Shown in pieces: positions 1 through 7,798 of a DNA stretch of 29,638 bases. This DNA comes from an uncultured Leucobacter sp. (GTDB taxonomy: Bacteria > Actinomycetota > Actinomycetes > Actinomycetales > Microbacteriaceae): NCBI GenBank assembly GCA_937872275.1, contig CALMSE010000311.1, positions 1 through 29,638 on the forward strand, in the 5' to 3' direction. A program made the translations under genes and the position numbers. The number at the start of each line of letters is the position of its first letter. Position 1 is the first letter of the stretch. The notes below the pieces were generated by a model. The model made no database searches and was not told the DNA's origin. It saw only the letters and a program-made list of their open reading frames with translations.

Positions 1-93
1 GCGTTAGGAAGATAACGATTTCGATTGCAATGTCGCAAGTGAGATCAGAAAGTGGAGTTCTGTATGGGGAACACTTAACCTGAGGAAAGCATC

Positions 94-99
94 TATAAA
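94..99 (+). promoter_or_regulatory. possible -10 box of the protease gene
   Basis: TATAAA lies 20 nt before the ATG at 120, in an AT-rich leader. A GGAAGG ribosome site sits between them, 9 nt before the ATG. No convincing -35 box is seen at the right distance, so this is only a candidate. Confidence 0.3.
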
Positions 100-119
100 T
101 TATTGGAAGGATATGTGGC

Positions 120-1316
120 ATGACAAGGAAACGAACAAGTCTGGTCTTCTCTTTCCTCACCTCGGTTGCCCTGCTACTCGCCTTGCCGGTCGGCGCAGCG
201 ACTGCTGCCGACCTCCGTTTCTCTGAGCCAAGCGATGAGATCGACAACTTCCTTCGATCAGTGGTGCAAGAGGACCTGTATCAGACGCAGGTTGCTCTAG
301 AAGACGCTGGGGTATACGGTGTTGGTTCGATTTATGATGCTGTGATCCTCGATTCTGAACTCACAGCCGAGAACGAGCTTGTGATTCGCTACAATCCCCA
401 AGATCCGCTTAGCCCCTCGCTTCTCGAAGCTATAGATCGAGCGGCGACACAGGCCCCTTTGACAGTACGGGCCACGCCCATAAACGTGGATCCTGGTGAA
501 TTGCAGGAACTGGCGACGGAAATATCGCTTGGCGGTGACTACTGGCTCAGTGCGTTCGGAGTTCCAGATATCGTGGCAGTTCTTACCGATGGTCGCACCG
601 GGCAGCTAACAGTCTCTACCTCCGCGGATATAGAGCCACGAGAGACTGTCGTTGAGGGAGTTACATTCCTACTTACCGGTAATGCAATTGTTGACTTCCA
701 ATCAAGAGCAAGCGACTATGCACCCTGGACCGGCGGCGGACTGCTCACGAACGGTTCTTCTGCAACCTGCACGATGGGTTTCAATTGGCGAAAATGGGCG
801 CCTACGGAATTCATGGGTAGCACCGCGGAACATTGTTTTGAAGCAACTGGATCGAGCTGGTGGTACAACAACGGAAATTCGGTGGGAGTGCGTTATTACT
901 ACAGCACGACGCGAGACACAATGTTGTTCCGGAGCCCGACAATTAACCAATTCAATAACACCGTTTGGGTTGGTGGGCCATACACAAACGATTTGAGGAC
1001 TGTTACCTCTGCTTCGGCCACTGACGTGTTTGGGGCAGTGGTCGCCTTCGGAGGCGGGTATAGCGGCTACGCCTCAGGTACAAACTCGTATGGTGGCCTC
1101 ACCCTTGGAGGTAAAGGGCCGTGGCGATTGACAAACATCCATTCGTGCATTGGCGGTGATTCAGGTGCACCCTGGCTTACCGCTCATAGCGACCTGACCA
1201 TCAATGCGGAAGGACAGCACGGAGGCTACTATAACAATGGTGCGGGCCTGGCCGGCTGCTTCTATATGCCGGTCACGCCGATCGCTGCCGCTCTAAACGC
1301 CTCAATTTTGATTTAG
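120..1316 (+). CDS. secreted trypsin-like serine protease (S1 fold)
   Basis: Predicted exported serine endopeptidase of 398 residues. An n-region TRKR, a hydrophobic core (about 8-24) and ATAA before Asp31 form a Sec signal peptide. Residues 31-200 resemble no domain I know and may be a propeptide, as in streptogrisin and alpha-lytic protease zymogens (inference). The catalytic triad is visible: His238 in TAEHC, Asp266 in RDTMLF and Ser348 in GDSGAPW. Cys217/Cys239 and Cys343/Cys380 are placed for disulfides typical of the fold. GGAAGG lies 9 nt before the ATG. Its G+C is about 52% in sampled stretches, against about 70% in the next gene, so it looks foreign to its neighbours or recently acquired. 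It shows no functional link to the glycan genes. Substrate unknown. Confidence 0.85.
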   Translation: MTRKRTSLVFSFLTSVALLLALPVGAATAADLRFSEPSDEIDNFLRSVVQEDLYQTQVALEDAGVYGVGSIYDAVILDSELTAENELVIRYNPQDPLSPSLLEAIDRAATQAPLTVRATPINVDPGELQELATEISLGGDYWLSAFGVPDIVAVLTDGRTGQLTVSTSADIEPRETVVEGVTFLLTGNAIVDFQSRASDYAPWTGGGLLTNGSSATCTMGFNWRKWAPTEFMGSTAEHCFEATGSSWWYNNGNSVGVRYYYSTTRDTMLFRSPTINQFNNTVWVGGPYTNDLRTVTSASATDVFGAVVAFGGGYSGYASGTNSYGGLTLGGKGPWRLTNIHSCIGGDSGAPWLTAHSDLTINAEGQHGGYYNNGAGLAGCFYMPVTPIAAALNASILI

Positions 1317-1331
1317 TTTAGCGTTTGAGCG

Positions 1332-1346
1332 GGCAGGCGGCCTGCC
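1332..1346. other. small hairpin after the protease gene
   Basis: GGCAGG-CGG-CCTGCC forms a 6-bp stem with a 3-nt loop, 15 nt past the protease stop. No T-run follows on the plus strand, so a terminator role is uncertain. Confidence 0.3.
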
Positions 1347-1388
1347 GTGGACAACGGGCCAGCTGGGGACGAGTCCAACGATGGGGTT

Positions 1389-1421
1389 GGATGACCCCGG
1401 CACCTCCCGCCGGGGTCATCC
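1389..1421. terminator. 12-bp GC-rich hairpin between convergent genes
   Basis: GGATGACCCCGG pairs perfectly with CCGGGGTCATCC across a 9-nt loop. It lies between the protease and the dehydrogenase, which converge here, and one arm covers the dehydrogenase TGA stop at 1416-1418. There is no T-tract on either side. This is common for actinobacterial hairpins, so terminator function is likely but not shown. Confidence 0.5.
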
Positions 1422-2711
1422 TCCGATGCCGATGGCGATGCGCGGAACCCCCGCCCACATGGCCGGATCAGTGAAGTTGCGGCCGTCGGCGAAGAGCCTG
1501 ATACCCGGGAAGTCGGCCGGGCCGAGCCCGCGATACTCCGCATGATCCGCCTGCAGGATCGCGACGTCGACGGCGTCTCCCAGTCGGTGCGCGGCGAATC
1601 CGTGGGCCGCGAGCTCCTCGTCGGTGAACAGCGGATCGTGCACCGTCACCGCCGCGCCGCGCCGCGTCAGCTCCTCGACGGTCGGGAAGACGCCCGACAC
1701 CGCGGTCTCCTTCACGCCGCCGCGATAGGAGGCGCCGAGCACCACCACGCGTCGACCCGCGAGGTCGCCGATGAGCCGCTCGACCCGCTCGACCAGGTAT
1801 GCCGGCATCGTCGCGTTGTAGTTCCGCGCCGTGCGCACGATGTCGGCGTCGCGGTCGGTCGACAGGTACAGGCGCGGGTAGACGGGGATGCAGTGCCCGC
1901 CGACCGCGATGCCCGGCCGATGGATGTGGCTGAACGGCTGCGAGTTGCAGGCCTCGATCACCTTGTACACGTCGATGCCGGCCGTGTCCGCGTAGCGCGC
2001 GAACTGGTTGGCGAGGCCGATGTTGACGTCCCGGTAGGTCGTCTCGGCGAGCTTCGCCATCTCGGCGGCCTCGGCCGTGCCCATGTCCCAGACGCCGTTC
2101 GGGCGGGGCAGATCGGCGCGCTCGTCGAATTCGAGCACCGCCTCGTAGAACTCGACCGCGCGCCTCGCACCCGCGTCGTTCAGGCCGCCGACCAGTTTCG
2201 GGTACTTCCTGAGATCAGCGTAGACGCGCCCGGTCAGCACGCGCTCGGGCGAGAACACCAGGTGGAAGTCCTCGCCCTCCGCCAGGCCCGAGACCTCTTC
2301 GATCAGCGGCTTCCATCGGCCGCGAGTGGTGCCCACCGGCAGCGTCGTCTCGTACGACACGAGCGCGCCCGGCGTCAGGTGCTCGGCGAGGGAGCGGGTG
2401 GCGGCGTCCATCCACCCGAAATCGGGCTCCCAGGTCTCCTCGTCGACGAGCAGGGGGACGACGATGACGACGGCGTCGGCGCCGGGGATCGCGTCGGCGT
2501 AGTCGGTGGTCGCCCGCAGGCGTCCCGCCGGCACCAGCTCGGCGAGCCGTTCGGCCAGCCCCGCCTCGCCCGGGAACGGCTCCTCGCCGCGGTTGATGCA
2601 GTCGACGAGGGCCCTGTTGACGTCGACTCCGACGACGTCGTGCCCCATCGACGCGTACTGCGTGGCGAGGGGAAGCCCGATCTTTCCAGTGGCCACAACC
2701 GCGATCTTCAC
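1416..2711 (-). CDS. UDP-sugar 6-dehydrogenase (WecC/WbpA family)
   Basis: Cytosolic NAD-dependent oxidation of a UDP-HexNAc C6 hydroxyl to the uronic acid. All 431 residues fit the UDP-glucose/GDP-mannose dehydrogenase family. The N-terminal Rossmann motif is ATGKIGLP (7-14), the central helix has AEMAKLAETTYRDVNI with Lys220, and the catalytic Cys274 sits in GGHCIPVYP. SPERV (154-158) is also typical. The C-terminal UDP-binding domain includes LGASYRGGVKETA. The start is GTG at 2711, matching the usual MKIAVV opening. No Shine-Dalgarno is seen, but TAGACT lies 7 nt upstream. Known homologues are WecC (UDP-ManNAc) and WbpA (UDP-GlcNAc). With the Gfo/Idh and aminotransferase genes in this locus, a WbpA-like role starting the amidino-uronate pathway is my inference. 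Substrate choice cannot be read from sequence alone. Confidence 0.88.
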   Translation of the reverse strand: MKIAVVATGKIGLPLATQYASMGHDVVGVDVNRALVDCINRGEEPFPGEAGLAERLAELVPAGRLRATTDYADAIPGADAVVIVVPLLVDEETWEPDFGWMDAATRSLAEHLTPGALVSYETTLPVGTTRGRWKPLIEEVSGLAEGEDFHLVFSPERVLTGRVYADLRKYPKLVGGLNDAGARRAVEFYEAVLEFDERADLPRPNGVWDMGTAEAAEMAKLAETTYRDVNIGLANQFARYADTAGIDVYKVIEACNSQPFSHIHRPGIAVGGHCIPVYPRLYLSTDRDADIVRTARNYNATMPAYLVERVERLIGDLAGRRVVVLGASYRGGVKETAVSGVFPTVEELTRRGAAVTVHDPLFTDEELAAHGFAAHRLGDAVDVAILQADHAEYRGLGPADFPGIRLFADGRNFTDPAMWAGVPRIAIGIGG

Positions 2712-2718
2712 GGGGAGC

Positions 2719-2724
2719 AGTCTA
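2719..2724 (-). promoter_or_regulatory. candidate leaderless promoter -10 (TAGACT) for the dehydrogenase
   Basis: Reading the minus strand, TAGACT is followed by 7 nt and the GTG start at 2711, the spacing seen for leaderless actinobacterial transcripts. No clear -35 hexamer is present. Confidence 0.4.
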
Positions 2725-2753
2725 CCGCAGGCCTCCCCGGTGAACGCGGCGCC

Positions 2754-3896
2754 TCAGGCGCCGAGAAGCTCGCGCAGCCGCTCGCGGACGGGCGCCGACT
2801 GCACCTCGAAGCTGAGGGCGCGCGCGGCGTCGCCGGCATGCCGCTTGAAGGCGTTCAGCCGGTCGGCGTCGAGCGGGAGCAGCGACTCGCCCAGGTCCTC
2901 GGGCCGGAAGGACTCCGCGACCACTCCGAGGTCGTGCGTGCGCAGCTCCCTGACCATCTCCTCGCTCGGCCCGATCGCGATGCCGATGCGCGCCTGCACG
3001 TAGTCGAAGAACTTGTTCGGCAGTGCGAGCCGGGTGTTCGTGCTGAGGTCGGCGGGGATCCAGTGGATGCCGAGGTCGTAGGCCGAGAGCACGTCGGGCA
3101 GCTCGGTCGCCCTCACCGGGTCGCGGAAGCGGATCCGCTCGCAATCGGACGCGAGCTCCTGCAGCTCGCGCAGATGCGCCCCGCCGTCGCCCCCCGGCAC
3201 CAGGAAGAGGTCGAGGGTGAACCGCTCGGGCAGCGCCTTCAGCACCTCGATCATCGTGCCGATGCCGCGGTCGTCCACGGCGGCGCCGCTGTGCACGCAG
3301 GCGATGCGGTCCGGCACCGCGTCGCGGGGCTCGATCTCGCGGTAGACGCCTGAATTCGCCATCATCAGCGCCGGCGCCCCGAACACCTCGAGGTAGAGCT
3401 CCGCGATGCCCTGGGACACCGTGGTCACGAGCGCGGCGCGCGCGAGGTAGCGGCGGCAGAGATGCGCCATGAACGGGCCCACGAGCAGGCGCCACGAAGT
3501 GATGTGCGCCTGCTCCTCGGGAGCCCACTCGTGCAGATCGGCCCAGATCGGGGCGTCTCCCGCCAGCCGCGAGGCCAGGTCGAGCACGCGCGCGTCGTTG
3601 GCCACCACGAGATCCCAGGGCCCCTCGACGCCCTGGCGCAGCACCCACTTCGCCGCCGGGGCCGAGCACTCGGCCGCGCGGTGCGCGTGCAGTGCGAGCT
3701 TCGCCACCCCGCCGATCGTCTGCGGCAGGCTCGCGAGCCCGTCGGGCACCCGGAGGTGATGCGCGGCGCCCTCGGGCTTCTCCCCATAGCCGATCGTGGT
3801 CACCTCGCCGAACTCCGCGAGCAGTCCCAGCTGTCGCAGCACGCGGGCGTCCCGGTGGATCGGGGAGAGCGAGATGCACAGGATGCGGCGGGCCAT
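2754..3896 (-). CDS. glycosyltransferase, GT-B fold (GT4-like)
   Basis: Predicted cytosolic retaining glycosyltransferase of 380 residues. The start is ATG 3896 (MARRILCISLSPIHRDARV). Reading frame continues far upstream, but that extension is antisense to the next gene and non-coding. N-terminal features include RDARVLRQ and ADLHEWAPEE; the donor domain has CVHSGAAVDDRG and the LPNKFFDYVQAR segment followed by IGPSEEM. It is a clear paralogue of the protein at 11237-12382, which shares the same LPNKFFDYVQAR block and similar length. It lies 42 nt before the dehydrogenase on the same strand, and starts divergently from the glycosyltransferase at 3948. Donor and acceptor sugars are unknown. 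Confidence 0.82.
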   Translation of the reverse strand: MARRILCISLSPIHRDARVLRQLGLLAEFGEVTTIGYGEKPEGAAHHLRVPDGLASLPQTIGGVAKLALHAHRAAECSAPAAKWVLRQGVEGPWDLVVANDARVLDLASRLAGDAPIWADLHEWAPEEQAHITSWRLLVGPFMAHLCRRYLARAALVTTVSQGIAELYLEVFGAPALMMANSGVYREIEPRDAVPDRIACVHSGAAVDDRGIGTMIEVLKALPERFTLDLFLVPGGDGGAHLRELQELASDCERIRFRDPVRATELPDVLSAYDLGIHWIPADLSTNTRLALPNKFFDYVQARIGIAIGPSEEMVRELRTHDLGVVAESFRPEDLGESLLPLDADRLNAFKRHAGDAARALSFEVQSAPVRERLRELLGA

Positions 3897-3903
3897 ACAG
3901 GCA

Positions 3904-3909
3904 AATCTA
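3904..3909 (-). promoter_or_regulatory. candidate leaderless promoter -10 (TAGATT)
   Basis: On the minus strand TAGATT is followed by 7 nt and the ATG at 3896. No Shine-Dalgarno is visible. It lies back to back with TAGGAT at 3936-3941, so this 51-nt gap would hold two divergent leaderless promoters. Confidence 0.42.
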
Positions 3910-3935
3910 TCGTCCGGCGCGAGCTTCCGTATGCC

Positions 3936-3941
3936 TAGGAT
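3936..3941 (+). promoter_or_regulatory. candidate leaderless promoter -10 (TAGGAT)
   Basis: TAGGAT is followed by exactly 6 nt and the GTG start at 3948, a leaderless arrangement. The AGGA inside it could alternatively serve as a weak ribosome site. No -35 match to TTGACA is seen. Confidence 0.42.
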
Positions 3942-3947
3942 TGAACC

Positions 3948-5111
3948 GTGCCCTCCCCCCTCCGCGTCACGATGGTCTCGCGCATCTACCGACCGGAGGC
4001 CTCGGCGGCGTCGTTCTTCCTGGGCAGCATCGCGGACTCCCTGAGCGCCGCGGGCCACGAGGTCGAAGTGATCACGGCGCGCATGCCCAAGGGCCTGTCC
4101 CCCGAGCCCCGCGGCGAGCGCGTGCGCACCTTCCCCGTGCTGCGCGATCGCAACGGCTACGTACGCGGCTACCTGCAGTACATGAGCTTCGACCTCCCCC
4201 TCTTCTTCCGCCTGCTCTTCTCCCGCAGGCCCGACGTCGTGTTCATGGAGCCGCCGCCGACGACGGGCGCGGTGGTGCGGATCGTCTGCGCGCTGCGCCG
4301 CATCCCCTACGTGTACGACGCCGCCGACATCTGGTCCGACGCTGCGGACAACGCGACCGGTTCGCAGCTCGTGATCCGGGTGCTGCGCGGCCTCGAGCGC
4401 TTCGGGATGAAGGGGGCGCGGCGCATCGTCACCATCTCGCAGGGCGTGGCGGATCGCATCGCCGAGCTCGGGGTGCGCCGTCCCGTCGCGGTGACGGGCT
4501 TCGGCGCCGACACCGAGTCGTTCCGCTACGAGGAGGCCCCGATCGAACGGGTCTTCCTCTACGCGGGCAGCTACTCGGTCTGGCACGGGGCAGAGGTGCT
4601 GATCGATGCGTTCGCCGAGTTCTCCCGCACCCGCCCCGGCTATACGCTGCGCTTCATCGGGAACAGCACCGAGCGGGCGGTGCTCGCGGCGCGGGCCGTC
4701 GAACGGGGGGTCTCGGACTCGGTCGAGTTCCTCGACGCGGTGCCGGCCGCCGAACTGAGACCCCGGCTGACGCGCGCCGCGGCGAGTCTCGCCACTCTGA
4801 GGCCCGGCAGCGGCTACGACTACGCCTTCACCACCAAGGCGTACTCCGCGCTCGCGGCCGGCTGTCCGGTGATCTTCGCGGGCCCCGGCCCGACGGCGCC
4901 GTTCCTCCGGGAAGCCGGTCTCCACGTCCGCGCCGGCGAGGCCGTCGACTACGATCCGGCCGCCGTCGCCCGGGCGATGGGAGCGATCGCGGACGAGGGG
5001 CCCGATGCGTCGGCGCGCGCGGCCACCGCCCGCTGGACCGAGCGGCACCACTCGATGTCGGCCGTCGCCGAGCGGGTGAGGGCGGTCGTGGAGGCCGCCG
5101 CGGGTCGCTGA
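3948..5111 (+). CDS. glycosyltransferase family 4 (WbuB-like)
   Basis: Predicted cytosolic glycosyltransferase, 387 residues, GTG start. The N-terminal domain opens with VTMVSRIYRPEASAAS, as in WbuB/WcaI-type enzymes, with a glycine-rich acceptor loop missing the usual GG. The donor domain carries LYAGSYSVWHGAEVLIDAF and the TTKAYSALAAGCPVIFAG segment, where family 4 usually has the nucleotide-binding Glu region. It is the first gene of the plus-strand block that continues with the amidination genes, 127 nt ahead of the amidotransferase. The specific sugar is not predictable. Confidence 0.82.
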   Translation: MPSPLRVTMVSRIYRPEASAASFFLGSIADSLSAAGHEVEVITARMPKGLSPEPRGERVRTFPVLRDRNGYVRGYLQYMSFDLPLFFRLLFSRRPDVVFMEPPPTTGAVVRIVCALRRIPYVYDAADIWSDAADNATGSQLVIRVLRGLERFGMKGARRIVTISQGVADRIAELGVRRPVAVTGFGADTESFRYEEAPIERVFLYAGSYSVWHGAEVLIDAFAEFSRTRPGYTLRFIGNSTERAVLAARAVERGVSDSVEFLDAVPAAELRPRLTRAAASLATLRPGSGYDYAFTTKAYSALAAGCPVIFAGPGPTAPFLREAGLHVRAGEAVDYDPAAVARAMGAIADEGPDASARAATARWTERHHSMSAVAERVRAVVEAAAGR

Positions 5112-5155
5112 GCCGGGGACCCCGACGCGGCCCCCGCCGTTTCCGAGCTTGCACT

Positions 5156-5164
5156 TGCTAAAAT
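5156..5164 (+). promoter_or_regulatory. extended -10 promoter ahead of the amidination genes
   Basis: TGC-TAAAAT matches the extended -10 pattern TGN-TATAAT at five of six bases and stands out in a very GC-rich gap. It lies 75 nt before the ATG at 5239. No good -35 is seen, as expected for an extended -10 element. It would let the amidotransferase-HisH-HisF run be transcribed apart from the upstream glycosyltransferase. Confidence 0.45.
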
Positions 5165-5238
5165 TCGAGGGCCCTCGGTCGCGATCCGAGCCCGGAGCGC
5201 CGGACCGCTCGGACAGCGGCCGCAAGAGAATGGACACC

Positions 5239-6411
5239 ATGTCGACAAGCGAGCGCCCCTACCAGATGTGCACGCGCACGGTCATGGACACGACCGACCC
5301 CGACATCTGGTTCGATGAGCACGGGGTCTCCTCCCACGCGCTGCGCTACGATCGCGAGTTCGGCCCGGTCATCGAGGCGGCGCGCTCCGGCGGTCGTTCC
5401 GACGAGCTCTCCGCCCTGGTCGAGCGCATCAAGAAATCGGGTGAGGGCAAGCCGTACGACTGCATCGTGGGGGTGAGCGGCGGCGTCGACAGCACCTACC
5501 TGGCCTTGCAGGCGGTGAAGCTGGGCCTGCGGCCGCTCGCGGTGCACTTCGACAGCGGCTGGAACTCGGAACTCGCCGTCGGCAACGTCGAGAACATCGT
5601 CCGCCGCCTGAACCTCGACCTCTACACCGACGTCGTGGACTGGCGCGAGATGCGCGACCTCCAGCTCTCCTTCTTCAAGGCCTCGGTCCCCAACTGCGAC
5701 ATCCCCACCGACCATGCGTTCCCCTCCGTCGCCTATCGGCAGGCCGAGAAGTACGGCATCAAGTTCATCCTCTCGGGCCACAACCTCGCGAGCGAGTCGA
5801 TCCTGCCCCAGGCATGGGGGTACAACGCGGCCGATGCTCGCCATGTGAAGGCCATCCAGCGGCGCTTCGGCACCGTGAAGCTGAAGAGCTACCCCACCCT
5901 CGGCCTGCTCAAGCAGTACGGCTGGTACGAGACGGTCAAGGGCGTCAAGCGCATCAACCTGCTCGACTACCTGCCCTACCGCTACGACGCGGCCAAGCAG
6001 GCGATCACGGACGAGCTGGAGTGGCGCGACTACGGGGGCAAGCACTACGAGTCGGTGTTCACGCGCTACTTCCAGGGCTACTATCTCCCGCACAAGTTCG
6101 GCTTCGACAAGCGCAAGGCCCACTACTCCTCGCTGATCCTCTCGGGACAGATGACTCGGGATGAGGCGCTCGAGAAGCTCGAGCAGCCGCCCTACGACGA
6201 GAGCCTGCGCGACCAGGATCACGCCTTCATCGCGAAGAAGCTCGGAGTGCCCGTCGCCGAGCTCGAGGAGATCTTCGAACGGCCTCCGGTGGATCACCTC
6301 TCGTACCCGAACGAGAAGTGGATGTGGGATCTCGCCATGAGGCTGACCCGCCGGCCGCAGCAGCCGAAGTCGCTCGAAGAGGCGCGGCAGCAAGGGTACG
6401 CGGTCCGGTGA
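5239..6411 (+). CDS. N-acetyl-sugar amidotransferase (WbpG/PseA type), set 1
   Basis: Predicted to activate a sugar N-acetyl group with ATP and attack it with ammonia, giving an acetamidino group, using NH3 from the HisH/HisF partners that follow. It has 390 residues from ATG 5239; ATG 5230 and 5149 are in frame but less like the family start. The ATP-pyrophosphatase loop is SGGVDS (80-85). HFDSGWNSE and LSGHNLASES are family blocks. Oddly, the N-terminal zinc-type motif, normally CTRC near the start and CNHC about 20 residues on, here reads CTRT and SSHA: three of the four Cys are gone. The rest of the protein looks intact. The stop overlaps the HisH GTG (GTGA), so the two are probably translationally coupled. 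Confidence 0.88.
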   Translation: MSTSERPYQMCTRTVMDTTDPDIWFDEHGVSSHALRYDREFGPVIEAARSGGRSDELSALVERIKKSGEGKPYDCIVGVSGGVDSTYLALQAVKLGLRPLAVHFDSGWNSELAVGNVENIVRRLNLDLYTDVVDWREMRDLQLSFFKASVPNCDIPTDHAFPSVAYRQAEKYGIKFILSGHNLASESILPQAWGYNAADARHVKAIQRRFGTVKLKSYPTLGLLKQYGWYETVKGVKRINLLDYLPYRYDAAKQAITDELEWRDYGGKHYESVFTRYFQGYYLPHKFGFDKRKAHYSSLILSGQMTRDEALEKLEQPPYDESLRDQDHAFIAKKLGVPVAELEEIFERPPVDHLSYPNEKWMWDLAMRLTRRPQQPKSLEEARQQGYAVR

Positions 6412-7019
6412 CCGCCGCGGTCTCGCTCGTGGACTACGGGGTCGGCAACCTCGGCTCCGTTCGCAACATGTTCAAGCGGATCGGGGTGCCCACGGAGGAC
6501 ATCGCCGACCCGGACGCGCTGCCGCGGGCCGCCCGGGTCCTGCTGCCCGGCGTCGGCGCCTTCGACCATGGCATGAGCACGCTCGTCGCCGGGGGCTGGG
6601 TCGATGCGCTGCGCGATCACGCGGCCGGCGGCAAGCCCGTGCTCGGCATCTGCCTCGGCATGCAGCTGCTGCTGGAATCGAGCGAGGAGGGCGAGCTGCC
6701 GGGCCTCGGCCTCGTCCCCGGAAGCGTCAGGCGCTTCGAGGCGGGCTCGGGCCTGCGCGTGCCGCACATGGGCTGGAACCGCGCAGCGCCGGCCCTCGAG
6801 CACCCGCTCTTCGCCGGGCTCGACGACGACGCCCGCTTCTACTTCGTCCACTCGTACTACGCCGCCCCGCAGCATGAGGAGCACACGCTCGCGCGCAGCG
6901 AATACGGGCGCACCTTCACCTCGGCGGTCATCGCGGACAATGTCGCCGGGGTCCAGTTCCACCCCGAGAAGAGCCACCACTACGGCATGCAGCTGCTCGA
7001 GAATTTCAGCCGACTATGA
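6408..7019 (+). CDS. hisH: HisH-like glutamine amidotransferase, set 1
   Basis: Class I glutaminase, 203 residues, that hydrolyses glutamine and passes ammonia to the HisF-like partner. GTG 6408 overlaps the amidotransferase stop, and the protein opens VSLVDYGVGNLGSV like HisH. The catalytic triad is Cys82 in GICLGMQ, His185 and Glu187 in QFHPEKSH. PHMGWN (119-124) is typical of the family. Its neighbours are sugar genes, not histidine genes, so I read it as the WbpG-pathway paralogue rather than the histidine biosynthetic enzyme. Its ATGA overlap with the HisF-like gene suggests stoichiometric production. Confidence 0.87.
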   Translation: MTAAVSLVDYGVGNLGSVRNMFKRIGVPTEDIADPDALPRAARVLLPGVGAFDHGMSTLVAGGWVDALRDHAAGGKPVLGICLGMQLLLESSEEGELPGLGLVPGSVRRFEAGSGLRVPHMGWNRAAPALEHPLFAGLDDDARFYFVHSYYAAPQHEEHTLARSEYGRTFTSAVIADNVAGVQFHPEKSHHYGMQLLENFSRL

Positions 7020-7798
7020 GCGTGTTCCCCCGCGTCATCCCCGTGCTCACCGTTCGCGACCGGCTGCTGGTGAAGCCGCTGCGCTTCGGCAAGGAGATCT
7101 ACATCGGCGATCCGGTGAACGCGGTGCGCATCTTCAACGAGAAGCGGGTCGACGAGCTCGTGCTGATCGATCTCTCCGCCTCGGAGCGGCCCGGCCGGGT
7201 CGACCTCGAGTTCCTGGAGGAGATGGCGAGCGAGGCCTTCATGCCGGTCGGGTACGGAGGCGGCGTGAACAGCGCGAGGCTCGCACGCGAGATCACCGCT
7301 CTCGGGGTCGAGAAGGTCGTGCTGAACAGCGGTTTCGCTCCCGGCGGAGACCTCGTGCCCGCGATCTCGGGCGAGATCGGAGCGCAGAGCACGGTCGTCT
7401 CGATCGACGTGCGCAAGAAGCGCCTCGGCGGCTATGAGACCCTGGCCCGGCGCGGCACCGAGAAGCTCGGCCGGACCCCGGGCGAGCTCGCGATCGAGGC
7501 GGTCCGACAGGGCGCCGGCGAGATCGTGCTGCAGGCCGTCGACCGCGAGAGCACGTTCCAGGGCTACGATCTGCGTCTGCTGACAGAGGTGAGCCGCGCC
7601 GTCGAGGTGCCCGTCGTCGCCCTGGGCGGTGCCCGCGGCGTCGACGACTTCCGCGACGGGCTTCTGGCCGGGGCCAGCGCGGTCGCGGCCGGCAGCGCCT
7701 TCGTGATGCAGGGCAAGCACCGGGCCGTGCTCATCACCTACCCGTCGCCGGCCGAGATCCGCGAACTGCCCCGCACGGGCTCCGGAGCACCGCTGTGA
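7016..7798 (+). CDS. HisF2/AglZ-like acetamidino modification barrel, set 1
   Basis: A (beta/alpha)8 barrel of 260 residues that should form the ammonia tunnel between HisH and the amidotransferase. It opens PRVIPVLTV where true HisF has IPCLDV: the catalytic Asp (Asp11 in Thermotoga HisF) is Thr12 here, while the second Asp is kept (Asp131 in VVSIDVRK). IGDPVNAVRIFNEKRVDEL is characteristic of the HisF2 acetamidino group rather than of histidine HisF. GYGGGVNS and AAGSAFVMQG are the phosphate-loop regions. The ATG overlaps the HisH stop and its TGA overlaps the next GTG. Confidence 0.87.
   Translation: MSVFPRVIPVLTVRDRLLVKPLRFGKEIYIGDPVNAVRIFNEKRVDELVLIDLSASERPGRVDLEFLEEMASEAFMPVGYGGGVNSARLAREITALGVEKVVLNSGFAPGGDLVPAISGEIGAQSTVVSIDVRKKRLGGYETLARRGTEKLGRTPGELAIEAVRQGAGEIVLQAVDRESTFQGYDLRLLTEVSRAVEVPVVALGGARGVDDFRDGLLAGASAVAAGSAFVMQGKHRAVLITYPSPAEIRELPRTGSGAPL

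Noticed and set aside
1293..1321. CTAAAC/GTTTAG inverted repeat over the protease stop as an attachment site
   Set aside because: Only 6 bp per arm with a 17-nt loop, and no integrase or matching copy is visible.
1542..3353. 603-codon open frame on the plus strand
   Set aside because: Antisense to the dehydrogenase and a glycosyltransferase that both carry family motifs; its own product has none.
5149..5238. upstream start at ATG 5149 for the set 1 amidotransferase
   Set aside because: The added residues (KFEGPRSRSEPG and on) have no family similarity, and the start would overlap the extended -10 promoter.
2754..5240. 828-codon reading as one large minus-strand protein
   Set aside because: Only the part from ATG 3896 shows glycosyltransferase motifs; the upstream part is antisense to the gene at 3948-5111.
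6408..7798. hisH and hisF as part of a histidine operon
   Set aside because: No hisA, hisB, hisG or other his gene is near, the HisF active-site Asp is replaced, and an amidotransferase gene overlaps; the WbpG pathway explains all of this.
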